DNA from: an uncultured Lachnospiraceae bacterium
GTDB lineage: Bacteria > Bacillota > Clostridia > Lachnospirales > Lachnospiraceae
Direction of reading: 5' to 3'
DNA length: 64,000 nt
Assembly: GCA_900550285.1 (NCBI GenBank)
Contig: URRW01000006.1
Location: forward strand, 1-64,000
Position 1 is the stretch's first letter. Each line of letters begins with the position of its first letter. Of this stretch, positions 1-8,343 are shown piece after piece. Both the position numbers and the translations under genes were made by a program. The notes beneath the pieces were generated by a model, which saw nothing but the letters and a program-made list of their open reading frames with translations, had not been told where the DNA came from and did not search any database.

Positions 1-2
1 AT

Positions 3-980
3 CGTATGGGTGAGGTGATTTCCTTTGTATTGAAAGAATCCGGACGGGAATTTGCAGCAGAACCTATGAACCGCTTCCATCTGTATAAAGATGTGGCGCG
101 ATTGTTTGATGCCTGGGATATTGATTCCAATTATCTGGAGCAGGAAGTGACCGCTGCGGAAGGCGTGACTGTGACAAAAGTGGCAGACGGACTGGAAGGC
201 GTGCTGAAAGTAACCGGAAAAATCAGCGAATCCACCTATACCCAGTACATCCGTCTGGCAGCAGAGAGCAGAAGAGTAGAATTTGAAACAGAAGTAGACT
301 GGAGAGAGCTCCATCGTCTGCTGAAGGTAGGATTCCCTGTGAACGTCCATGCGGAAAACGGCATCAACGAGATGCAGTTCGGCTATGTGGAGCGCCCGAC
401 ACGCCGTTCCAGAGCCTACGACAAGGACCGCTTCGAGGTATGCAACCACCGTTACAGCGCGCTCTGCGATCAGGCGCACGGCGCGGCGGTATTAAACGAG
501 AACAAATACGGCATCAGCATGAACGGGAATGCGCTGGAGCTGACGCTTCTGCGGGCTGCGGGAGCGCCTGAAATGCGCGCGGACAACAGGGAGCATCACT
601 TTACCTATGCCTTTACCGCATGGGAAGGTAGCTTTGCAGACTGTGACGTTGTCCGTCAGGGCTACGAGCTGAACGTGAAGCCGCTGGTAATTTCCGGCGT
701 GACCGATACTTTCAGCGCGTTTAACGTAGAAAAGGACAACGTGATCCTGGAATCCGTGAAGCTTGCCGAGGACGGCAGCGGCGACCTGATCCTGCGCCTG
801 TACGAGTCCAAAAAGGCGGCGGTTTCCACGAAGGTAAGCTGCAGTCTGGGCATCGAAGAGGCATATCTGTGCGATATGCTGGAAAATATCACAGAGGCTG
901 TTGCGGTAAACGGCGACAGCGCAGAGCTGACCTTCGGCGCATTTGAGATCAAGACGCTGAGAGTGAAGGTTCAGAAATAA
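3..980 (+). CDS. alpha-mannosidase (GH38 family), C-terminal part
   Basis: The reading frame is open at the left edge, so only the last 326 or so residues are present and the true start lies outside the window. The sequence matches the C-terminal beta-sandwich half of glycoside hydrolase family 38 alpha-mannosidases, which trim alpha-linked mannose from oligosaccharides. Visible landmarks are the run VGFPVNVHAENG followed by MQFGYVERPT and, further on, LLRAAGAPEMRADNREHHFTYA, all typical of the GH38 C-terminal domain (the last is one of its most conserved blocks). The catalytic N-terminal domain is not in the window, so activity cannot be judged. No signal peptide can be assessed. The gene is followed by a good terminator at 1032-1069, so it ends its own transcript and is separate from the defence region that follows. 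Confidence 0.85.
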   Translation, partial: RMGEVISFVLKESGREFAAEPMNRFHLYKDVARLFDAWDIDSNYLEQEVTAAEGVTVTKVADGLEGVLKVTGKISESTYTQYIRLAAESRRVEFETEVDWRELHRLLKVGFPVNVHAENGINEMQFGYVERPTRRSRAYDKDRFEVCNHRYSALCDQAHGAAVLNENKYGISMNGNALELTLLRAAGAPEMRADNREHHFTYAFTAWEGSFADCDVVRQGYELNVKPLVISGVTDTFSAFNVEKDNVILESVKLAEDGSGDLILRLYESKKAAVSTKVSCSLGIEEAYLCDMLENITEAVAVNGDSAELTFGAFEIKTLRVKVQK

Positions 981-1031
981 GAAGAATGTCTTTTGAGGGG
1001 AAAGAGAGACAGTGATAAGCAAATAAAAAAA

Positions 1032-1069
1032 GGCTTCGCCGCGCCGGAAGGTACGGCGGGGTCTTTTTT
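1032..1069 (+). terminator. Rho-independent terminator of the mannosidase gene
   Basis: A GC-rich stem (GGCTTCGCCGCGCC against GGTACGGCGGGGTC, with several G-U pairs) with a short GGAA-type loop is followed by TTTTTT. It lies about 50 bases after the mannosidase stop codon. Confidence 0.8.
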
Positions 1070-1155
1070 GCGTGATAGGGGATGGAAGCTGCCATACAAA
1101 AAGATATGGCAATCCGCATACTTTTGAAAGTGGATAAACAGATCCGGAAAGCGCG

Positions 1156-1234
1156 TTCAATTTGGTCATGTGAATTTTAATTTAGTCAAAATGCGCGAAG
1201 ATGACTAAATTAAAACATTGACGACTAAATTAAA
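1156..1234. promoter_or_regulatory. four-half-site operator array upstream of fic
   Basis: Four copies of a 12-base element are present: TTCAATTTGGTC (1156-1167, two mismatches), TTTAATTTAGTC (1176-1187), and the reverse complement GACTAAATTAAA at 1203-1214 and 1223-1234. Within each pair the copies start exactly 20 bases apart, about two helical turns, and the two pairs face each other. The last copy overlaps the -35/spacer of the fic promoter. This is the geometry expected for a repressor bound as two dimers. The Fic protein itself has a C-terminal winged-helix domain and is the obvious candidate ligand, but that is an inference. Confidence 0.75.
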
Positions 1235-1246
1235 TAGAAGTATAAT
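1218..1246 (+). promoter_or_regulatory. sigma-A promoter of fic
   Basis: TTGACG (1218-1223) and TATAAT (1241-1246) are separated by 17 bases, close to the vegetative consensus. The start codon lies 49 bases downstream of the -10 box. The operator half-site 1223-1234 sits inside the spacer. Confidence 0.85.
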
Positions 1247-1294
1247 AATTACGAAAAACAGGTAAATCAGAGTGTTTCATATTGGGAGGATTGC

Positions 1295-2353
1295 TTGAAA
1301 AATTATTGTTATGAGGATAAATGGAAGGATTTGCTGACGCCTGAGATTGTGGGCCTGCTGACAAGTATCCATGAATTTAAGGGAGAGCAGAGGCTCTTTA
1401 TTGAAGCGCACCGGGATGAGCTGGCGGAGCTGGTAGAGGTTGCAAAAATACAGAGCACAGAGGCGTCTAACCGGATCGAAGGGATTTTTACATCAGAAGA
1501 CAGACTGAGAAATCTTGTTTTGGAGAAAACGACGCCGCATGGAAGAAATGAATCAGAAATTGCAGGATACAGGGATGTTTTGAATACGATCCATCAAAGT
1601 TATGAGTTTATACCGGTTACGCCGAACTATTTGCTGCAGCTTCACCGGGATCTATATAAATTTTCAGGAAGCGGGGACGGCGGCAGGTTTAAGACAGCCG
1701 ATAATGTGATTCAGGAAATTGATACTGACGGAAAGGAACGGATCAGGTTCCGGCCGGTTCCGGCATGGGAAACGCCGGAAGCGCTGGAAAAGCTTTGTCA
1801 GGCATATAAAAAGGTTCAGAATGAAGGCAGTGTTGATATGCTGATCGTGAATGCGATGTTTATTTTGGATTTTTTGTGTATCCATCCTTACAACGACGGG
1901 AATGGCAGGATGAGCAGGCTTTTGACCCTGCTTTTACTATATCAGTCTGGATATATTGTGGGAAAATATATCAGTCTGGAAAAACTGATCGAGCAGTCAA
2001 AGGAAACTTATTATGAAGCGCTGCGGGCAAGCTCGTATGGATGGTATGAAAATGAGAATGATTACAGGCCATTTGTACAATATATGCTTGGAGTGATCGT
2101 GAGCGCATATAAGGAATTTGAAGCGAGGGTCTATCTGATGACCGATTCAAAGCTCACAAAATCAGACCGGATCCGGGAAATGATAAAGCAGCATATCGGG
2201 ACGGTCACAAAGGCTGAGCTGTTAAAATTGTGCCCGGATGTCAGCGATACGACGGTACAAAGAACTCTGGCTGAGCTTTTAAAGGCAGGAGAAATCAAAA
2301 AAATAGGCGGAGGACGTTACACACAGTATGTGTGGAATCAGGAGGACAGATGA
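1295..2353 (+). CDS. Fic family protein with C-terminal winged helix
   Basis: Fic proteins usually transfer AMP from ATP to hydroxyl groups of target proteins. The protein (352 aa) has an N-terminal Fic_N segment with the autoinhibitory motif SNRIEG (about residues 57-62), the catalytic loop HPYNDGNGR (about residues 198-206, matching HPFx(D/E)GNGR with the catalytic His), and a C-terminal winged-helix/DNA-binding segment (about residues 285-350) beginning LTKSDRIREMIKQH. The inhibitory helix on the N-terminal side of the core makes it a class II Fic protein. The start is a TTG four bases after GGGAGGA; no in-frame ATG is closer. The stop overlaps the hsdM fragment, so the two were one transcription unit; Fic genes are often found inside type I restriction loci. 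Autoregulation through the operator array upstream is likely but unproven. Confidence 0.9.
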   Translation: MKNYCYEDKWKDLLTPEIVGLLTSIHEFKGEQRLFIEAHRDELAELVEVAKIQSTEASNRIEGIFTSEDRLRNLVLEKTTPHGRNESEIAGYRDVLNTIHQSYEFIPVTPNYLLQLHRDLYKFSGSGDGGRFKTADNVIQEIDTDGKERIRFRPVPAWETPEALEKLCQAYKKVQNEGSVDMLIVNAMFILDFLCIHPYNDGNGRMSRLLTLLLLYQSGYIVGKYISLEKLIEQSKETYYEALRASSYGWYENENDYRPFVQYMLGVIVSAYKEFEARVYLMTDSKLTKSDRIREMIKQHIGTVTKAELLKLCPDVSDTTVQRTLAELLKAGEIKKIGGGRYTQYVWNQEDR

Positions 2354-2961
2354 TCACAGGAGAATTAAAAAATAAGATTGATGCGTTATGGGATATTTTT
2401 GCGGCAGGAGGACTGGTAAATCCGCTGGAGGTAATCGAGCAGATTACTTATCTGATGTTTATCCATGATCTGGATGATTCGGATAACAGAAGGGCAAAAG
2501 AAAGCGCGGTGCTTGGCTTGCCGTATCAGAGCATTTTTGCGGACGAGGTAAAAATCGGAGAAAAGATGGTTGACGGTACGCAGTTGAAGTGGTCGGTATT
2601 CCGTGATTTTCCGGCAGGAAGAATGTATTCGGTCATGCAGGAAATGGTATTTCCGTTTATCAAAAATCTGCACAGTGATAAAAACAGCGCCTATTCCAAA
2701 TATATGGATGATGCGATTTTTAAACTGCCGACCCCGCTGCTTTTGTCCAAAGTTGTAGATTCGCTGGATGAAATTTATAAAATGATGGATGCCGCCCAGA
2801 ATGTAGATGTGAGGGGCGATGTATACGAATATCTTTTATCTAAGATTGCACAGTCCGGCAGAAACGGACAGTTCCGGACGCCGAGACATATTATCCGCAT
2901 GATGGTAGAGCTGATGGATCCTGCGACGGATGAATTGATCTGCGATGATGCAGTTGCGTAA
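2350..2961 (+). pseudogene. hsdM: type I restriction-modification methylase HsdM, 5' fragment
   Basis: The first 200 or so residues match the N-terminal helical domain of type I N6-adenine methylase subunits (LWDIFAAGGLVNPLEVIEQITYLMFI...) and the start of the methylase fold (NGQFRTPRHIIRMMVELMDP). The protein stops just where motif I (normally CDPACGTAGF) should begin: it reads ICDDAVA and then a stop. No catalytic NPPF motif is therefore present and it cannot methylate. The chosen start is ATG 2350 behind CAGGAGGAC, overlapping the fic stop. The break marks the left junction of the 17 kb island; the right partner is the hsdR fragment at 19860-20774. The fragment might still be translated from the fic promoter. 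Confidence 0.85.
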
Positions 2962-2967
2962 ATGATA

Positions 2968-3192
2968 CGGTGTGCTTTTCGGCACTCCGTTAAGGTGTAT
3001 CAAAAACAAAGTCTTCACTTGCCTTCTGACACCGAGGGGTGTGCAGAGGGTTTTTATTTTTTACCCGCAGACTGCCGTGCTGCCTATGGAAACGGCATCA
3101 AAGGGTGTGCATCCTATAAATTTTGCATACGCTCATAACGAAAAGCCTTGTCCCGTAACGATTGACAGAATACTTCGTTATGAGGGTGTGCA
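2968..3192 (+). repeat. cluster of GGGTGTGCA repeats at the left junction of the island
   Basis: GGGTGTGCA occurs at 3037-3045, 3103-3111 and 3184-3192, with a shorter copy CGGTGTGC at 2968-2975. Spacing is 69, 66 and 81 bases. The stretch 2962-3254 has no convincing gene. The repeats lie between the broken hsdM gene and the first recombinase module, so recombinase binding sites are possible; a decayed coding repeat is an alternative. Confidence 0.55.
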
Positions 3193-3254
3193 GATTGTCG
3201 ATTGTATCAAATATCGCCGAATCCCCTTGACTTTTCTGCCTTTCAGAGTGATGT

Positions 3255-3479
3255 ATGGACACTACAACTCGGAGGGAGGAATTGCAGTTGTTTGAAACTG
3301 AAGTTGAGTACCGACTGGCGAAATGGATTCTCGCCAATATGTTGCAGGAAAGCATCATCAGCGAAAGCGAGATGCAGAAAGCCTGGGAAAAAATAGCCGA
3401 ACACTATAAACCACCATTCTTGGAGGTTGAGGTTGTCGGTGGAACTATCGGAGACGGGGTGACTGTAGATGGAAGATAG
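3255..3479 (+). CDS. small recombinase-associated protein (SHOCT-like)
   Basis: This short protein (74 aa from ATG 3255) contains VEYRLAKWILANMLQESIISESEMQKAWEKI (split here as an N-terminal helix and a short C-terminal helical pair), a pattern seen in small proteins encoded just before large serine recombinases in Clostridia and resembling the SHOCT short-helix domain. Two starts are possible: ATG 3255 has no clear ribosome binding site, while TTG 3288 (giving 63 aa) follows GGAGGGAGG by eight bases and is more convincing. Its end overlaps the start of the recombinase gene by eleven bases, so the two are translationally coupled. A role in recombination directionality or regulation is a guess. 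Confidence 0.6.
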   Translation: MDTTTRREELQLFETEVEYRLAKWILANMLQESIISESEMQKAWEKIAEHYKPPFLEVEVVGGTIGDGVTVDGR

Positions 3480-4890
3480 AATCGTTACAGAAATCGCTCC
3501 ATTGCCAAAGCCTGCGACCTTCAAGGATACAACCAAGGCAATCCTGCGTGTGGCAGCTTACGCCAGGGTTTCCACCGACCATGAGGATCAGCAGTCGAGT
3601 CTCGCAGCACAGACTGAGTATTACACGAAGAAGATTTCAGAACATCCTGGCTGGCAGTTTGTCCAAGTATATGTGGATGAAGGAATCTCTGGCTTGCGGA
3701 CAGAGCGCAGGGAGGGATTCAATCGGATGATTGAGGACTGCCTTGCCGGAGCCGTTGACTTAGTGCTGACAAAATCTATATCGAGGTTTGCCCGAAACAC
3801 GGTTGATTCTGTCTCAACAATCAGAAAACTGAAAGAGAGAGGCATAGCTGTCTATTTTGAGAAGGAGAATATCTACACGATGGACTCCAAGGGCGAATTC
3901 CTGCTGACTATCATGAGCAGTCTTGCACAGGAGGAATCGAGGTCGATTTCCGAGAATGTCACATGGGGGCAGCGCAAACGTCTCGCTGACGGAAAGACCA
4001 GTCTTGCATATAGCCGCTTTCTTGGATATGACAAGGGTAAGGAAAAATATGAGATGGTCGTGAACGAGAAACAGGCGATAACTGTCCGCAGGATATTCTT
4101 CATGTTTTTGCAAGGCTACACTGCCCACTCCATATCCAAGATATTGACCGATGAGGGGGTTCCTACTCCGTGTGGATGCGATGTGTGGTATGCGAGGACG
4201 ATTCAAAGCATCCTTCAAAACGAGAAGTACAAAGGCGATGCTCTGTTACAGAAAGAATTTACCGTAGATTTCCTGACAAGGAAGCTGAAGAAAAATGAGG
4301 GAGAACTTCCTCGATACTATGTCAAAGAAGACCACGAGCCGATTATCAGCCCGTGGCTTTTTGATTATGTGCAGAAACGGCTGAAGGAACGAGGTGATGT
4401 TCCGGGACGCTATAGTGGCGTGACCGTATTGAGTAGCAAACTCGAATGCGGAGTATGCAGCTCCATGTACACGCCGCGACCGTGGCATTCAACCAGTTAC
4501 AACAACCTGGTATGGCAATGCCGCAATCGGACAAAGAAGGGACCCAAATGCCCTACGCTCAATGTCTATGACAGGTCGCTCCATTTCGTTATTCACGATG
4601 CCGCGAGAGCCGCCGCAATCAAAAGATGTGTTCCGCAGACGGTGGCGGACATTGTAACTAAGATTATTGGCGAAGATAGAGAGAATACAGTGCAGCAGTG
4701 GGTACGCACTTTTCAAAAAAGAAGCGCTTGGGGGATGCTGTCGGATGAGGATGATCTGGCGGTGGTTCTTCAACGCATTACTGTAATGCCCGACAGGACA
4801 TTACAGATATGGTGGCTTGACAGCAAAAAGTCCATGTCCCATTTGCCAAAATACTGTCCAAAGAAAGGAATCGAATATGATGACAAATAA
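3469..4890 (+). CDS. large serine recombinase (first copy)
   Basis: A 473-aa site-specific recombinase of the resolvase/invertase superfamily, which cuts and rejoins DNA through a serine-DNA bond. The N-terminal catalytic domain (about residues 28-180) carries AYARVSTDHEDQ with the nucleophilic serine, DEGISG and KSISRFARNT. It is followed by the recombinase domain (GYTAHSISKILTDEGVPTP, ILQNEKYKGDALLQKEF) and a zinc-ribbon (CGVCSSMYTP ... WQCRN). The C-terminal coiled-coil typical of large serine integrases is shorter here than in the second copy at 15618. It shares long identical blocks with that copy, so they are paralogues. Flanked by a SHOCT-like gene and a zinc-ribbon gene, it is probably the integrase of the left part of the island. 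Confidence 0.93.
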   Translation: MEDRIVTEIAPLPKPATFKDTTKAILRVAAYARVSTDHEDQQSSLAAQTEYYTKKISEHPGWQFVQVYVDEGISGLRTERREGFNRMIEDCLAGAVDLVLTKSISRFARNTVDSVSTIRKLKERGIAVYFEKENIYTMDSKGEFLLTIMSSLAQEESRSISENVTWGQRKRLADGKTSLAYSRFLGYDKGKEKYEMVVNEKQAITVRRIFFMFLQGYTAHSISKILTDEGVPTPCGCDVWYARTIQSILQNEKYKGDALLQKEFTVDFLTRKLKKNEGELPRYYVKEDHEPIISPWLFDYVQKRLKERGDVPGRYSGVTVLSSKLECGVCSSMYTPRPWHSTSYNNLVWQCRNRTKKGPKCPTLNVYDRSLHFVIHDAARAAAIKRCVPQTVADIVTKIIGEDRENTVQQWVRTFQKRSAWGMLSDEDDLAVVLQRITVMPDRTLQIWWLDSKKSMSHLPKYCPKKGIEYDDK

Positions 4891-5299
4891 CGAAAAAGAA
4901 ATGATCCGGGAACTGAGAATGCAAGGATTGGGCTATGGGAAGGTAGCCGAGCGGACGGGTATAAAGTTGGAAACGGTTAAATCCTTCTGCCGCCGCCACG
5001 GTCTTCGGGGAGAGGGCAAAACGCTGGCGGGAATCCCTGACGAAAAATACAAATATGTGCTATGCAAGAACTGCGGTACGGAAATCAAGCAGGAGCCAAA
5101 GCGTAAGAAAAAGCTGTTCTGCTGCGATGCCTGCCGCAATCACTGGTGGAAGGAGCATAAGTACATGGTAGATCGGAAAGCTTACTACGATTTCACCTGC
5201 CCTAACTGCGGTAAAGAATTCCGGGCGTATCGAGACAGTAAACGGAAGTACTGCTGCCACGAATGCTACATTGAGCATCGGTTTGGAAGTAAAATCTAA
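4877..5299 (+). CDS. HTH and zinc-ribbon protein accompanying the recombinase
   Basis: The protein (140 aa from ATG 4877, preceded by AAAGAAAGGA) has an N-terminal sigma-region-4-like helix-turn-helix (MIRELRMQGLGYGKVAERTG followed by KLETVKSFCRRHGL) and two C-terminal zinc ribbons (CKNCG...CCDAC and CPNCG...CCHEC). Its start overlaps the end of the recombinase by 14 bases. Proteins of this type regularly follow large serine recombinases in clostridial mobile elements; a role as transcriptional regulator or directionality factor is plausible but unproven. The longer frame starting at 4817 would lie inside the recombinase gene and is not favoured. Confidence 0.75.
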   Translation: MMTNNEKEMIRELRMQGLGYGKVAERTGIKLETVKSFCRRHGLRGEGKTLAGIPDEKYKYVLCKNCGTEIKQEPKRKKKLFCCDACRNHWWKEHKYMVDRKAYYDFTCPNCGKEFRAYRDSKRKYCCHECYIEHRFGSKI

Positions 5300-5306
5300 T
5301 TGTTAA

Positions 5307-5389
5307 TTGTAATTACTTTTACAATCCTTAAATAAATTGTGATAAAATTTGCGAAAGGGATTGTAATTACAACTTCTTTGTGCTATAAT
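5307..5389 (+). promoter_or_regulatory. promoter and palindromic operators of the restriction cluster
   Basis: TTGTAA (5361-5366) and TATAAT (5384-5389) are 17 bases apart. The -35 box is the first half of the perfect palindrome TTGTAATTACAA (5361-5372). A second copy of its first ten bases, TTGTAATTAC, lies at 5307-5316, 54 bases upstream. The arrangement suggests repression by the Phd/YefM-like protein encoded next, as such antitoxins usually bind palindromes over their own promoters. Confidence 0.8.
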
Positions 5390-5435
5390 TGAAACTGTAT
5401 GATTCCAACAGTTGAGTACAAGGAGGTCTGTAGGT

Positions 5436-5639
5436 TTGGATAAAAAAGGGAAAGTTCCTATGGAACACTACAATATAGGCGAATTTAACAGAGGACAGTC
5501 CTCCAAGCTGATTAGAGGACTGTCTGAAAAAGATAAAACGGCTTTTATTCTAAAAAATGGGAAACCTATCGCGGTGGTACTCTCTTATGAGAGATATGAA
5601 AGGCTTCTTGCTGCAGGTGTAGACATCAACGAATACTAA
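5436..5639 (+). CDS. Phd/YefM-like antitoxin or repressor, no toxin partner
   Basis: The 67-aa product has the Phd/YefM fold signature: an N-terminal DNA-binding part (EFNRGQSSKLIRGLSE) and the strand KTAFILKNGKPIAVVLSYERYERLL. I prefer the TTG at 5436 because AAGGAGG lies nine bases upstream; ATG 5460 has no ribosome binding site and would give 59 aa. Antitoxins of this family bind DNA and neutralise a toxin encoded next to them. No RelE/Doc/PIN-like toxin follows; instead the next gene is a DNA methyltransferase starting 21 bases later. It therefore probably serves as the transcriptional controller of the restriction operon, a role played by C proteins elsewhere. Confidence 0.8.
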   Translation: MDKKGKVPMEHYNIGEFNRGQSSKLIRGLSEKDKTAFILKNGKPIAVVLSYERYERLLAAGVDINEY

Positions 5640-5660
5640 GCTCGGCAAAGGAGAACGCAG

Positions 5661-7277
5661 ATGATTAAGCAAAAATATGGAGTGGTATATACGCCGAAGT
5701 CTTTGTCAGACTTTGTGGCGGAGCTGCTAAAACGAGCTTCAAGTGATGAGCAGATTAAGGTTATTCTTGATCCGGCAAGTGGCGAATGCGCCTTGTTGAG
5801 TGCGGTCAAGGCTGTTTTCGGGGACGAAGATGAATATATAGGAATAGATGTTGATAAGGAAGCGGTTCATAACACCAAGGACAAGTTTCGTATTATTCAC
5901 AACGATGCGATCATGCCGCAAAACGTGAAAAAGAAAACGGCTGATTACTGGCGTGATAAATTACCCGTGGTGGATGCCGTAATCGCTAATCCTCCGTGGA
6001 GTTCTGAGAAAATATATGAGAGAGCAGATTTGACTTCTGCGGGTTTTTCGCTTGTATCAGGTCAGTATGATAGTTATGTTCTTTTCATGGAGTTGGCGTT
6101 TAACATTCTACGCGATGGCGGGTTGATGGCATTTATTATCCCGGACTCATTGTTCGATGCACAGAATGAGAACCTGCGCAAATTCTTGCTGGAAAAAACT
6201 CAGATCAAGGTGATTGCCAGACTCGGAGAGAAAATCTTTGAGGAAGTTAATAGAGCCGCAACGGTTATTATTTGCAAGAAGGCATTTCCGGAGGCAAACA
6301 GTGAAACTACTTGTTTCCGCTTGTCAACCGAAGACAGAAAAGAGTATCTTGCTGGGCAAGGGACACTATTGACGTATTTCGACAGAAAAAAGCACACTGT
6401 TTATCAAAGGAGATTTTTGAGCAACAGCGGATATAATTTCGACATTGATACGCATAGCAACGAAGAAGCGTTGATTGATAAAATTACAGCAAAAACCGTA
6501 GATTGGGAACAGCTGTTCATTTTTGGTAGAGGCGTTGAAATTTCAAAAGCTGGGAAGGTTGTATATTGCCCGCACTGTAATTATGCTCAAGGATACAAGA
6601 AAAAACAGCTTGAGGCTGGTAAAAAGACTTGTACTAATTGTGGAGGAGAAATTTCCGTTACGACCCAAACTGTTCGGAATGTTGTTACCCAAGAACCGGA
6701 CGAGAACAGCGTTCTGATTTATGTGGGTGAGAATGTTCGCAGATATGGCGTTTCTGGAGAATGCTATATCAGACCTGACATAGAAGGGATCAACTACAAA
6801 AACAGGGAATTATATAATCCTCCCAAATTGCTTATTAGAAAGACTGGATTGGGAATTTACAGTGCTATAGATTATTCGGGGAGCATGACAAGTCAAACCG
6901 TTTATATCCTGAAATATGCGGATGGGAATAATCGGACACCTTTGGAATACTACTTGGCTCTGATTAATTCGCGGGTGGTTTACTACTATTACCTAAAGGT
7001 TTATGGTGAAAATGAGTGGAAATCGCATCCATATCTTACTAAACAGATCATTTTCACTCTTCCAATTAGACCATATAACGGGAGCAAAATTGATCTGGAA
7101 ATAATCGAGATAGCGACAAAACTAATGCAGCATTATGACCATAACTTGGATGTCAAACTTGAGGCACTTATAATGAAAAAATACGGGCTGACAAAAGAAG
7201 AATGCAAGCTGGTCGTAAACGAGATGAACAGACTTCCTGACCTTAGTGCTGTAAATAATATGAAAATGGAGGCATAA
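5661..7277 (+). CDS. N6-adenine DNA methyltransferase, Eco57I/TaqI type
   Basis: A 538-aa enzyme that should transfer a methyl group from S-adenosylmethionine to adenine in DNA. Motif I is LDPASGECALLSAV (about residues 36-49), the acidic residue that binds the cofactor is in IGIDVD, and motif IV is NPPW (about residues 110-113). The C-terminal half is a target-recognition region starting FGRGVEISKAGKV and containing a zinc ribbon, CPHC ... CTNC (about residues 303-327), followed by the block YIRPDIEGINYKNRELYNPPKLLIRKT split across the specificity domain. The ribosome binding site AAAGGAG precedes ATG 5661. It has no fused nuclease domain, unlike Eco57I itself, so cleavage is expected to come from the McrB-like/nuclease pair downstream. 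The next methyltransferase starts five bases later, so the genes form one operon. Confidence 0.92.
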   Translation: MIKQKYGVVYTPKSLSDFVAELLKRASSDEQIKVILDPASGECALLSAVKAVFGDEDEYIGIDVDKEAVHNTKDKFRIIHNDAIMPQNVKKKTADYWRDKLPVVDAVIANPPWSSEKIYERADLTSAGFSLVSGQYDSYVLFMELAFNILRDGGLMAFIIPDSLFDAQNENLRKFLLEKTQIKVIARLGEKIFEEVNRAATVIICKKAFPEANSETTCFRLSTEDRKEYLAGQGTLLTYFDRKKHTVYQRRFLSNSGYNFDIDTHSNEEALIDKITAKTVDWEQLFIFGRGVEISKAGKVVYCPHCNYAQGYKKKQLEAGKKTCTNCGGEISVTTQTVRNVVTQEPDENSVLIYVGENVRRYGVSGECYIRPDIEGINYKNRELYNPPKLLIRKTGLGIYSAIDYSGSMTSQTVYILKYADGNNRTPLEYYLALINSRVVYYYYLKVYGENEWKSHPYLTKQIIFTLPIRPYNGSKIDLEIIEIATKLMQHYDHNLDVKLEALIMKKYGLTKEECKLVVNEMNRLPDLSAVNNMKMEA

Positions 7278-7281
7278 GCGA

Positions 7282-8334
7282 TTGTATAGATACATTGGAA
7301 ACAAAACAAAGCTTTTACCTTATATTACCGAGCGCATCCATGAGATGATTGGAGATACGGGAACGGTAGCAGATATAATGGCAGGTACAGGCTCAGTGGC
7401 CCTGGAATTAAGGAAATGCGGGTATACTGTGGTTGCGTCAGATGTTATGACTTATTCATACCATCACCTTGTAACCAACCTACAGATCGGAGAATATCCA
7501 ACCTTTCCTGGGCTTGTTGCTGATGGGATAATAGCATCAGACAGCGCACATCCTTACCAGGATGTCCTAACATATTTAAATGGGCTCAAAGCAAAGCAAA
7601 GTTTCTTTTATAGAGAGTTTTCTCCCGATGGGAAACCCTTAAATGGCTGTCCGGCGAGGAAGTATTTCACCTCGGAAAATGCAGCTAAGATTGATGCAAT
7701 CAGAGAAACCATAAATGAGTGGATTGAAGAAAAAGCGATTACTCCTGTCGAAGAATCCCTTCTTAAACATACGCTTATAATGTCTGTTAATGAGGTTGCA
7801 AATATTTCCGGTACTTATGGATACTTTCTTTCTGACTTTAAGAAAAACGCTAACGATGCCATTGTTCTGCGACCTGCTGAAATATATAACGAAAATGCAA
7901 CAGGACACACTGTTCGCCTTGGATTTGCGGAAAACTTAGCAGGATTGATAACGGCCGATCTGTGTTATATTGATCCGCCGTATATGAAAAGGCAGTACGC
8001 AGCCAACTATCATATTTTGGAAACAATTGCGAGAGGCGATTTCCCAGAGGCTATCGGAAAAAGCGGATTGCGTGATTGGTGGGATCAGCATTCAAAACTT
8101 TGCACCAAAACGCGCGGGCTTCAATCGTTCGAAAAAATAATGAATGATATGCATTGCGATAAGTTTTTGGTTAGTTATAGTGAGGATGGACTTTTTACGC
8201 TTGAACAACTGAGGGAATGCTTTGGTAAGTTCGGAACCGTAGAAGTTCAACTAATTGATTATAATCGGTTTAGAAGCAACGATAGTAAGTTGCCGCCGAA
8301 ACTAAAAGAATATCTGATTTCAGTAGAAAGGTAA
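7282..8334 (+). CDS. N6-adenine DNA methyltransferase, D12 class
   Basis: A 350-aa methyltransferase of the D12/Dam family. It opens with RYIGNKTKLLPYI, the family's N-terminal signature, has motif I as ADIMAGTGSVALELRKCG (about residues 28-45) and motif IV as YIDPPYMKRQYAANYH (DPPY about residues 231-234). The start is a TTG preceded at ten bases by GGAGG that belongs to the end of the upstream gene, giving translational coupling. The enzyme differs in class from its neighbour, which suggests that each modifies adenine on one strand of an asymmetric target. A less likely reading is two independent specificities. Confidence 0.92.
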   Translation: MYRYIGNKTKLLPYITERIHEMIGDTGTVADIMAGTGSVALELRKCGYTVVASDVMTYSYHHLVTNLQIGEYPTFPGLVADGIIASDSAHPYQDVLTYLNGLKAKQSFFYREFSPDGKPLNGCPARKYFTSENAAKIDAIRETINEWIEEKAITPVEESLLKHTLIMSVNEVANISGTYGYFLSDFKKNANDAIVLRPAEIYNENATGHTVRLGFAENLAGLITADLCYIDPPYMKRQYAANYHILETIARGDFPEAIGKSGLRDWWDQHSKLCTKTRGLQSFEKIMNDMHCDKFLVSYSEDGLFTLEQLRECFGKFGTVEVQLIDYNRFRSNDSKLPPKLKEYLISVER

Positions 8335-8343
8335 GGTGGGAAT

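Noticed and set aside
2972..3295. Open frame between hsdM and the recombinase module
   Set aside because: It has no ribosome binding site or recognisable domain and runs through the GGGTGTGCA repeats.
5436..5639. Complete toxin-antitoxin pair
   Set aside because: Only the antitoxin-like gene is present; the following gene is a DNA methyltransferase, not a RelE, Doc or PIN toxin.
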